Assembly: GCA_947384645.1 (NCBI GenBank)
Contig: CANDHX010000090.1
Coordinates: forward strand, 1 to 5,817
Reading direction: 5' to 3'
Source: an uncultured Mycoplasmatota bacterium
Lineage (GTDB): Bacteria > Bacillota_I > Bacilli_A > RF39 > UBA660
Length of the DNA: 5,817 bases
In this document: piece after piece, positions 1 through 5,817 of the stretch
Position numbering within the stretch: the stretch's first letter is position 1
How the letters are laid out: every line of letters begins with the position of its first letter
Translations under genes and position numbers: made by a program
Notes under the pieces: generated by a model
The model's input: the letters and a program-made list of their open reading frames with translations, nothing else
The model's database searches: none
What the model was told of the DNA's origin: nothing

Positions 1-2
1 AA

Positions 3-2048
3 GCAAATATGGTTTTTGCCGGTACTTCAATCGTCAAAGGGAGAGCAAAAGCAGTAGTTGTCGGGATAGGATTAAATACAGAAGTGGGGAAGATTGCTAA
101 AAGCATTCATGAAACCGAAGAAGAAAAATCTCCACTTACTATCAGGATAGAGAAGTTTTCAAGAGAAATAACTCTACTGATAGTCTTAATAGCCATATTG
201 ATAAGTATAATTTTGATTATTAAAGACGTTCCTCATACGGAGATATTTCTATCTGTTATCGCATTGTCCGTATCTGCTATGCCAGAAGGACTACCACTTG
301 CTTTAACTATGGCTTTATCAATTGCGTCAAACAAAATGGCTAAAAAGAACGTCGTGACTAAAAAATTAAATTCAGTCGAGTCTTTGGGAAGTTGTACGGT
401 TATCGCAAGCGATAAAACAGGTACTCTAACAGTAAATGAACAAACTGCTAAGATTATTCTAACTCCAGATGATGAACGTTATGAGGTCACAGGAACCGGT
501 TATTCATTAGAAGGGGAAGTTAAAGGAAACGATATAAACGTCGCAAAGAAAATAGCTCTATTGGGTGTATTAAATAATGAAGCAGTATCTTCCAAAGAAG
601 GTTTTGTCGGCGACTCAGTAGATATAGCGTTTTTAGTATTGGGGAAAAAGCTTAAAGTTTCCACAAGTAAAACCAAAGTCGTATCGATGATTCCATATGA
701 ATCGGAAAATAAGTATTCGGGGGTCTTTTATAGAGAAGATGAGAAAACGTATTGTAGTGTCAAAGGATCTTTAGAGGTCGTTTTAAACTTTTGTAAAATA
801 GATGAGAAAACGAGCGATAAGATAAAGCTTCAACATGAAGAGTTGGCAAGTGAGGGATACAGGGTAATCGCCATTGCGTCAGGTGGGGTTAGGAGTAAAA
901 AGAGTTATAGCGAAAACGATATTAAAAATCTCGAATTCAAAGGACTAGTAGGCTTTATCGACCCGATTAGAAGAGAGGCGATTTCTTCTATAAGAGAATG
1001 CCGAAAAGCTGGCATTAAAGTTTTAATGATAACGGGTGACCATCCAAGTACAGCGTTTCATATCGCTAATGAGCTAGAGTTAACTACATCTTTTAGCGAC
1101 GTTACAACTGGGGAAGAAGTCGATAGATATTTAAAAGCTGGAAACGATGCTTTCGATATGTTCATTTCTAAAAAACGCATTTTTACGAGAGTTACGCCTT
1201 TGCAAAAGTTAGAAATCGTCGAATCTCTTAAAAGACAAGGAGAGTTTGTAGCTGTTACTGGAGATGGAGTAAACGATGCTCCAGCTTTAAAAAGAGCGAA
1301 TATCGGCATAGCTATGGGAAGCGGAACAGATATCGCTAAGGAAACAGCTAATATGATTGTAATAGATGACAATTTTACTTCGATTGTAAGAGGAATTAAG
1401 GAAGGACGCATAGCTTATTCTAACATAAGAAAAATAATATTTTTCTTGATTTCTTGTGGAGTTGCAGAAGTATTGTTCTTTTGTTTAGCAATTTTAACAG
1501 ATTTACCGATGCCCCTTGTGGCAGTTCAATTGTTGTGGTTAAATGTCGTGACAGACGGATTACAGGATTTTGCTATATCGTTTGAGAAAGGCGAGAGCGA
1601 TTTGATGGATAAAAAACCAGAGAGTCCATCATCGAGTCTTTTTAACAAAAAGATGGTTGGCGAAATAGCTGTATCTGGACTTAGTATAGGATTAATCGTA
1701 TTCTTTGTATGGTATATACTTATAAACGAATTTGATATGGATGTCAGTTTAGCTAGAGGATATATTATGACTTTGATGGTCTTCATCCAAAATTTCCATG
1801 CGTTTAACTGTCGCAGCGAAGAACACTCAGGATTTAGTGTGGGATTATTTTCCAATTGGATTTTCATATTAGCTTTACTTGGTTCAATAGGTCTACAATT
1901 TTTAGTAATGGAAAACGATGTTTTATCGAGTTTACTCGGCACTTCATCTATTCCATTAGAACACATCGTCTTTTTAGCACTTATCTCTTTATCAATTTTA
2001 GTAATAGTAGAGATGTTTAAATTTATAAGAAGGAAGTGTGACGATTAG
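3..2048 (+). CDS. P2-type (Ca2+-type) cation-transporting ATPase, 5'-truncated by window edge
   Basis: Membrane P-type ATPase that uses ATP to move a cation, most likely Ca2+, out of the cytoplasm. The frame is open to the left edge: GCA AAT precede the ATG at 9, giving A-N-M-V-F-A-G-T, an internal actuator-domain motif. The ATG at 9 is therefore not the start, and roughly the first 200 residues are missing. Counting from that Met, the visible motifs are: TM4 PEGLP (92-96, with the Ca2+-ligand Glu93); the phosphorylation loop DKTGTLT (Asp135); KGSLE in the nucleotide-binding domain; TGDHPST; and TGDGVNDAP (about 417-425). TM5 is LISCGVAEV (Gly484, Glu487). TM6 is LLWLNVVTDGLQD (Asn512, Thr515, Asp516). 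Several hydrophobic helices follow to the C-terminus. PEGLPLA plus N..TD in TM6 places it in the SERCA/PMCA-like group rather than the heavy-metal (P1B) or Kdp groups. No frameshift is seen. The exact ion is inferred from the family. Confidence 0.95.
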   Translation, partial: ANMVFAGTSIVKGRAKAVVVGIGLNTEVGKIAKSIHETEEEKSPLTIRIEKFSREITLLIVLIAILISIILIIKDVPHTEIFLSVIALSVSAMPEGLPLALTMALSIASNKMAKKNVVTKKLNSVESLGSCTVIASDKTGTLTVNEQTAKIILTPDDERYEVTGTGYSLEGEVKGNDINVAKKIALLGVLNNEAVSSKEGFVGDSVDIAFLVLGKKLKVSTSKTKVVSMIPYESENKYSGVFYREDEKTYCSVKGSLEVVLNFCKIDEKTSDKIKLQHEELASEGYRVIAIASGGVRSKKSYSENDIKNLEFKGLVGFIDPIRREAISSIRECRKAGIKVLMITGDHPSTAFHIANELELTTSFSDVTTGEEVDRYLKAGNDAFDMFISKKRIFTRVTPLQKLEIVESLKRQGEFVAVTGDGVNDAPALKRANIGIAMGSGTDIAKETANMIVIDDNFTSIVRGIKEGRIAYSNIRKIIFFLISCGVAEVLFFCLAILTDLPMPLVAVQLLWLNVVTDGLQDFAISFEKGESDLMDKKPESPSSSLFNKKMVGEIAVSGLSIGLIVFFVWYILINEFDMDVSLARGYIMTLMVFIQNFHAFNCRSEEHSGFSVGLFSNWIFILALLGSIGLQFLVMENDVLSSLLGTSSIPLEHIVFLALISLSILVIVEMFKFIRRKCDD

Positions 2049-2092
2049 GAAAGGACATATGCGTTTTTTTATATACAATATCTATATTTTTA

Positions 2093-2121
2093 TTGAAACT
2101 TTTTGGAGTAATTGATACAAT
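2093..2121 (+). promoter_or_regulatory. Sigma-A type promoter for the surface-protein gene
   Basis: TTGAAA at 2093-2098 and TACAAT at 2116-2121 are separated by exactly 17 bases, a near-consensus housekeeping promoter. Transcription would begin near 2128. A GAGAGG ribosome site (2135-2140) stands 9 bases before the ATG at 2150. The surface-protein gene therefore looks independently transcribed rather than co-transcribed with the ATPase. Confidence 0.7.
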
Positions 2122-2149
2122 CAGTTATAGTAAAGAGAGGTCTTAAGAG

Positions 2150-3852
2150 ATGGATAATAAGATAAAAAATTTTAAATTTAAGAAAGTAATAGTATTAACA
2201 TTGTGCATAGTAGGAATTGTTTTTGCATGTATCATGGGTACGTATGCCTACTTTATTATCAATGTTAATAATGACAACAGGCAAGAGGCACAGATAGATA
2301 CAGCAACGATGAAGCTAACATTTGCTGACAATGATTCAACAATCAATCAAAGAGTTATGTTAGGTGAAACAGTAACAAAAAAATTCACACTAGAAAATAC
2401 AGGTGACTTGGATGCAACTGTGAGTATAGATTGGCTCGATTTAATAAATATGTATATAGAAGGAAGTTTAACATATACACTAGAGCAGTATGAGACAGAA
2501 GATTCTGGGTATACTGAGATAATAGGAAAGACGAATGTACCCGTAACTAATACAGCATTCACGACGACACTTGCACCTGATATAACTGTCCCAGTAGGAA
2601 AAAAATATTACTACAATCTGAAAATTACATTCAACGATTTACAAGATGTAGACCAAGAAGCTGATAGGGATGCCTTTCTTTCAACTAAGTTTACTGTAAG
2701 CCAACCATCAACAGTGAGAACCTATGATTTGACGATAGATCCAAATGGTGGAACATTGCGAAACTCGAATACAGTACAGACTTTAGCGAAGAAGAATGGA
2801 GAAACAGAAACGATAGGAACTCCTATAAAAGAGGGAGAAACTTTCAAAGGTTGGCGAGTTGCAGGTTATGAAAGCGTTTTAACTGATGAAACATTAACAA
2901 TAGGAAAAAGCAATACGAAGGTAGTAGCAAAGTGGGAAAAACCCACAGATAAGATTTTAGCTAAATTAAGAGTTACTCCAAAAGAAGTAACAGATATAGA
3001 ACCGTATTTTTCAGCTGTTTCAGCATCAAATGAGGCAGATTTATACTCGATGGATGATGACTATGGAACTTCATATTTCTATAGGGGAGCAGTAACAATT
3101 ATGTAAAATTTGCGGGCTTTTATTGGAGAATAATCAGAGTCAATGGAGATGGAAGTGTACGAATTAGATATGATGGAACAAGTGCTCATGTAAATGGTGA
3201 AGAGAGTTCAGATAGGTCTATAAAAAGTGACCAAGTATTTAATTCCAATGCTAAAGATGCAAAATACGTAGGCTGGATGTATGGACCAAGTGGAACGGGA
3301 GTAAGTACATCGAAATCACAAGCTCAAACAAATACAGATAGTTCAGACATAAAAAAGTTAGTAGACTCGTGGTATAAAACTAATATAGTAGATGCTGGGT
3401 ACAGTAGTGCAGTTGCAGATGCAATATTTTGCGGTGATAGGACTACTCCAGGACAAGCAGCCACAGGTAGTCGAATATGATACAGGGTTAGGGTATGGAC
3501 AAAACAATACTGCTTACGGAGCTTATGCCCGTTTAGGATCAGAATCGATAAATTATAATAATGTTCATCCGATTTTTACTTGTCCAGAGAAAACGATGCT
3601 TATACAGTTAGCGATACAAATAAAGGCAATGGAAGGCTTACTTACCCAGTAGGATTGATTACTGCCGATGAAGTAGTAGCAGGAAGTGGTAAATTTAATA
3701 CAGCAAATTATTCTTACTATATTTATAAGAATAATACACCTAGTTGGACTTTTTCTCCTTATATGATATTAGCGTCTTTTTCTAAAATATTCGGAATTAA
3801 TACTGCTGGCAATCTTAATAGCACTAATGTCAACAATTTTATTCTCTTATGA
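2150..3852 (+). pseudogene. Secreted/surface protein with InlB-type B-repeat, broken by several frameshifts
   Basis: The start ATG has a GAGAGG ribosome site 9 bases upstream. Residues 1-12 are Lys-rich and 13-29 form a hydrophobic helix. GTYAYF at 30-35 resembles the SipW-dependent/TasA-type signal end, so export and surface location are inferred. Residues about 36-187 are a beta-rich domain. Residues 192-263 (YDLTIDPNGG ... FKGW ... VVAKWEK) match the InlB B-repeat/Flg_new pattern. The first frame stops at 3104-3106, but homology-like text continues in other frames. Frame 1 from 3097 reads NYVKFAGFYWRIIRVNGDGS. Frame 2 from 3473 reads EYDTGLGYGQNNTAYGAYARL. Frame 1 from about 3589 reads ENDAYTVSDTNKGNG, then LTYPVGLITADEVV, and reaches GNLNSTNVNN before a stop at 3850-3852. 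This block recurs in uncharacterised Bacillota surface proteins, as I recall the family. Single-base explanations are an A lost near 3097, an extra C at 3472 and an A lost in 3590-3593. The usual ending after NVNN (a PVINL-like segment) is not recognisable. It could also be an intact gene damaged by assembly errors. Function is unknown; adhesion or an envelope role is only suggested. Confidence 0.8.
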
Positions 3853-3928
3853 CGAAAAATTAAAATGTAGTAATAGCAAAGGTTTCCTCCTAGCAACAAT
3901 TTAGAAATAATAAAATTTTCACATATTT

Positions 3929-3972
3929 AAAAGATGATTTGTAAAAATATAATTGCAAGTTCATCTTTTTTT
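3929..3972 (+). terminator. Strong intrinsic terminator
   Basis: The 5' arm at 3929-3944 (AAAAGATGA then TTTGTAA) pairs with 3953-3969 (TTGCAAG, bulged T3960, TCATCTTTT). This gives a 16-bp stem with two G-U pairs, one bulge and an 8-base loop. A seven-T run covers 3966-3972. The A-rich 5' flank makes it potentially bidirectional. It ends transcription from the degraded surface-protein gene and insulates the tnpV gene that follows. Confidence 0.8.
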
Positions 3973-3979
3973 GATTTTA

Positions 3980-3985
3980 TATAAT
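3980..3985 (+). promoter_or_regulatory. Possible -10 element for tnpV
   Basis: A perfect TATAAT lies 36 bases before the proposed tnpV ATG, just after the terminator tail. The expected -35 position falls in the terminator's 3' arm (around AAGTTC) and does not match consensus. TTGCAA at 3953-3958 would be 21 bases away, which is too far. In such AT-rich DNA the match could be chance, so this is a weak call. Confidence 0.35.
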
Positions 3986-4021
3986 AGTTAAAATAAAAAA
4001 TTGAAAGGAAATGTAAAAATT

Positions 4022-4423
4022 ATGGAGAATAAAGAATTAAAGGAAAGATTTATTGATGAAACAACAGGAATAGAATATATATTACAAGGAGATTACTATA
4101 TACCTAATATAACAATTCCAAAAGCTAGAAGAACAGGAATTATAGGCAAATATGGAAGATTAAAACTAAACTATATGAAAAAATATCAAATACCAGAATA
4201 TACAGAAATGTTATTAGATAATGAATTAAAAAGTTATTTATTAGATATTGAAGATGAGTGTAGAGAAAAATTTGAATTTTTAATAAAACAAATGGCAGAA
4301 AAAGAAAATATAACAGAAGAATTAAAAGCAAATAATCAAATGGAATGGGTACAAAAGATGAACAATATTAAAAATAGAGCAGAAGAAATTATATTAAATG
4401 AAACTATTTATATGAAAAATTAA
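4022..4423 (+). CDS. tnpV: TnpV family transposon-encoded protein
   Basis: A 133-residue protein recognised as TnpV, named from Tn4451-type elements and common on clostridial mobile elements. Its molecular role is not established. Diagnostic features in order are: an N-terminal beta segment YILQGDYYIPNI; then GKYGRLKLNYMKKY, matching the GKYGRMRLRYLKEH type; and a helical C-terminal half with LLDIEDECREKFEFLIKQM. The conserved tail is ITEELKANNQMEWVQKMNN followed by RAEEI. The start was chosen at ATG 4022 because AAAGGA (4004-4009) lies 12 bases upstream. An in-frame TTG at 4001 would place the ribosome site inside the gene, and the ATG at 4011 is followed directly by TAA. Length and motifs suggest a complete protein. 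No transposase or recombinase gene is in the window, so it may be a passenger or part of a larger element extending right. The gene is very A-rich compared with the ATPase. Confidence 0.85.
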   Translation: MENKELKERFIDETTGIEYILQGDYYIPNITIPKARRTGIIGKYGRLKLNYMKKYQIPEYTEMLLDNELKSYLLDIEDECREKFEFLIKQMAEKENITEELKANNQMEWVQKMNNIKNRAEEIILNETIYMKN

Positions 4424-4430
4424 TTTTTTA

Positions 4431-4459
4431 ATGAAAAATCTGTAAATAAGTGATATAAT
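4431..4459 (+). promoter_or_regulatory. Extended -10 promoter for the DUF1016 gene
   Basis: TGATATAAT at 4451-4459 is a perfect TATAAT with the TGn extension. A poor -35 (ATGAAA, 4431-4436) lies 17 bases upstream. Transcription would begin near 4466, placing the palindrome at 4483-4509 in the untranslated leader. The DUF1016 gene thus appears to be transcribed separately from tnpV. Confidence 0.6.
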
Positions 4460-4482
4460 GACAAAAGAAATATGAAATTATT

Positions 4483-4509
4483 AATTGTGCAAGAGGCTCT
4501 TGCACAATT
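4483..4509. repeat. 27-bp perfect palindrome in the DUF1016 leader (copy 1)
   Basis: Arms 4483-4495 and 4497-4509 are perfect 13-base reverse complements around a single G4496; the core is GTGCAAGAGGCTCTTGCAC. It starts about 17 bases after the predicted transcription start and ends just before the ribosome site (AAGGAG, 4516-4521). It has no T-run after it, so it is not a terminator. It could be an operator for a dimeric protein or an RNA hairpin controlling translation. A near-identical copy lies inside the downstream gene (4805-4833). Confidence 0.85.
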
Positions 4510-4524
4510 TGAAAGAAGGAGAAT

Positions 4525-5572
4525 ATGGAAGATAATATCGAAATAAGCAAATATAAAGAAATTTTAGAAAATGTAAAAAAGGAAATTATAAAATCTCAAT
4601 ATCGTGCAATGCAAATAGTTAATAAAGAACTAATTTTTATGTATTGGCACATTGGAAAAATTATACTAGAAAATGGTAAATGGGGAAATAAGTTTATAGA
4701 TAATTTATCAATAGACTTAAAGATGGAATTTCCAAATATTCAAGGATTTTCAATAAGAAATTTAAAATATATGAAAAAAATTGCATTGGAATATCCAGAC
4801 TTTGAATTTGTGCAAGAGGTTCTTGCACAAATTACATGGTATCACAATGTGATTTTAATGGACAAGATAAAAAGCACAGAAGAAAGAAAATGGTATATAA
4901 ATGAAACTATAAAAAATGGTTGGTCTACTAATGTTTTAAAGAATCAAATAAAAAATAAATTATATGAAAGACAAGCAATAGCAGATAAAATAACAAATTT
5001 TGAAAATACTTTACCTGATATTCAAAGTGATTTAGCTATGCAAACATTAAAAGATCCATATATTTTTGATTTTATAGCATTAAAAGGTCAAGTTAAAGAA
5101 AAAGAAATTGAAGAAGCAATGATAACAAAAATTAAAAATGTTTTGTTAGAATTACGGAACAGGTTTTGCCTTTGTTGGAAATCAATATAAGTTAACAGTT
5201 AGTGATAAAGATTATTTTTTAGATTTACTATTTTATCATTTAGAATTAAGATGTTATATTGTTGTAGAACTAAAAGCAAGAGAATTTTTGCCAATAGATG
5301 CAGGACAATTAAACTTTTATTTATCAGCTGTAGACGATATATTAAGAAAAGAAGGAGATAATCCAACAATAGGAATTATATTATGCCAAGATAAAGATAA
5401 ATTAACAGCAGAATATGCTTTAAAAGATATAAATAAACCTGTTGGAGTCAGTGAATACAAACTTTTACAAGATATACCAGAATATTTACAATCACAATTA
5501 CCCAAAGCAGAAGAAATTGAATTGCATATTAAAGATATTGAAGAAATAGAACAGCAAGAAGATGAAGAATAG
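4525..5572 (+). pseudogene. YhcG/DUF1016 family PD-(D/E)XK nuclease, split by a one-base insertion
   Basis: AAGGAG (4516-4521) is close to ATG 4525. The first frame gives 221 residues and stops at 5188-5190. The N-terminal DUF1016 domain is clear: KSQYRAMQIVNKELIFMYWH, GFSIRNLKYMKKIALEYPDFE, then VQEVLAQITWYHN (96-108) and ENGWS-like NGWSTNVLKNQI. After LLEL at 5152-5154 the frame turns to RNRFCLCW. One base further on, from 5156, it reads GTGFAFVGNQYKLTVSDKDY, then FLDLLFYH and CYIVVELKAREF. It continues through DAGQLNFYLSAVDDILRKEG to a TAG at 5570-5572. Removing C5155 restores a protein of about 348 residues, typical of the family. The catalytic PD-(D/E)XK core (Asp of FLDLLF, Glu and Lys of VELKAR) lies only in the second part, which has no ATG of its own before the core. 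The family is often found on mobile elements and near type I restriction genes; its biological role is not settled. It may be a real lesion or a sequence error. Confidence 0.9.
4805..4833. repeat. 29-bp palindrome inside the DUF1016 gene (copy 2)
   Basis: Perfect 13-base arms at 4805-4817 and 4821-4833 surround a GGT centre. The core GTGCAAGAGGTTCTTGCAC differs from the leader copy at a single base (C to T). In frame it encodes V-Q-E-V-L-A-Q, residues 96-102, at the position where other YhcG proteins have a conserved (V)Q..(L/S)AQ(I/L).W.H segment. The sequence is therefore both coding and palindromic. Confidence 0.85.
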
Positions 5573-5615
5573 AAAGTCTTAAATTTTCTTGATACTGTCA
5601 CAAAAATTAAAAAAT

Positions 5616-5660
5616 GAAAATAGCTTTAGATTTAGAAATAAGTCTAGGGCTTATTTTTAT
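5616..5660 (+). terminator. Intrinsic terminator after the DUF1016 gene
   Basis: AGCTTTAGATTTA (5622-5634) pairs with TAAGTCTAGGGCT (5639-5651): 13 pairs including three G-U, closing a GAAA tetraloop at 5635-5638. An AAAAT/ATTTTT flank extends the stem with one bulge, and the T-rich tail is TATTTTTAT (5652-5660). It lies about 45-50 bases after the nuclease stop and insulates the next gene. Confidence 0.8.
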
Positions 5661-5763
5661 GGAAATTTTTTGTCTACATTAAAAAAATATAAAATTATAC
5701 AAAAATCAATTTAAAATGGCTAAAAGTTAAAAATAAAGCGAATAAACGAAAGAAGGTGAGGGA

Positions 5764-5817
5764 ATGTCTAACTTAAATTTAAAAGGTATATGGATACCAA
5801 TAGAAATATTAACAGAT
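5764..5817 (+). CDS. Start of a probable replication-initiation/helix-turn-helix protein, 3'-truncated by window edge
   Basis: Only 18 codons are visible: MSNLNLKGIWIPIEILTD. A good ribosome site, AAGGTGAG (5753-5760), lies three bases before ATG 5764, and the frame is open to the edge. The KG(I/V)WIP(I/K)EI opening is typical of the first residues of helix-turn-helix or replisome-organiser proteins on phages, plasmids and integrative elements of Bacillota. That assignment is from recalled family resemblance on a very short segment. A gene beginning here is well supported; its product is tentative. No convincing promoter was found between the terminator at 5660 and this start. Confidence 0.6.
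   Translation, partial: MSNLNLKGIWIPIEILTD

Noticed and set aside
1058..1966. Long minus-strand open frames opposite the ATPase (1058-1411, 1526-1966)
   Set aside because: They lie wholly within a strongly conserved ATPase gene, show no recognisable motif, and look like shadows of its codons.
2049..2085. Possible terminator after the ATPase (T-run at 2064-2070)
   Set aside because: I could find no stable stem before the T-run, only a CATATG self-complement and a 3-bp ACG/CGT pairing.
3478..3480. TGA read as tryptophan (genetic code 4) to explain the broken frames
   Set aside because: Reading through gives text unlike the family, and the conserved text resumes in a different frame. All tryptophans in the intact genes are TGG.
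3880..3895. AGGAGG on the minus strand (TTTCCTCCTAGC), resembling a ribosome site pointing left
   Set aside because: No ATG follows at a suitable distance, and a TTG-start frame ends after a few codons.
3831..3902. 9-bp CAACAATTT direct repeat as a target-site duplication
   Set aside because: The repeats are only 63 bases apart with no element between them. It is kept only as a weak pointer in the junction finding.
5317..5601. Minus-strand open frame of 94 codons over the end of the DUF1016 gene
   Set aside because: It is Ser/Cys/Ile-rich low-complexity text opposite conserved nuclease codons, with no support as a gene.
5714..5730. Tiny ATG frame (MAKS) as a leader peptide before the last gene
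   Set aside because: It has no ribosome site and only four codons, with no attenuator-like hairpin after it.

Overview
The window is an AT-rich stretch of a Bacillota-type (Firmicutes) genome, probably an uncultured gut-associated Clostridia or Bacilli-like lineage. This rests on the A-rich codon use, sigma-A type promoters, AGGAG-like ribosome sites, and the protein families present: a Bacillota surface protein with an InlB-type B-repeat, TnpV, and a YhcG/DUF1016 nuclease. The standard bacterial code (TGA = stop) fits. Tryptophan is TGG in the intact ATPase, and reading TGA as Trp does not restore the broken genes.

Region 1 (1-2048) is the 3' three quarters of a P2-type cation (Ca2+-type) ATPase gene that enters from the left edge. 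It is intact over 679+ codons. Region 2 (2049-3852) has a good promoter (2093-2121) driving a secreted or surface protein. That protein has a SipW/TasA-like signal segment, an InlB/Listeria-Bacteroides-type B-repeat, and a long C-terminal block. The block is broken by at least three single-base indels, each of which can be located, and its normal C-terminus is missing.

Region 3 (about 3857 to the end) is visibly more AT-rich and looks like part of a mobile element. It opens with a strong intrinsic terminator (3929-3972). A tnpV gene (4022-4423) follows, then a promoter, a 27-bp palindromic leader and a YhcG/DUF1016 PD-(D/E)XK nuclease gene (4525-5572) split by one inserted base. After a second strong terminator (5616-5660) come the first 18 codons of a gene that resembles plasmid, phage or ICE replication-initiation/helix-turn-helix proteins.

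The most interesting signal is a near-identical palindrome, core GTGCAAGAGG(C/T)TCTTGCAC. It lies once in the 5' leader of the DUF1016 gene, just before its ribosome site, and once inside the gene, where it encodes VQEVLAQ. Read in the matching phase, the leader copy would encode VQEALAQ. This suggests either an autoregulatory operator/RNA hairpin or a short copied piece of a DUF1016 gene. The second theme is decay or sequence error: four single-base indels in two neighbouring genes, next to an uninterrupted ATPase.
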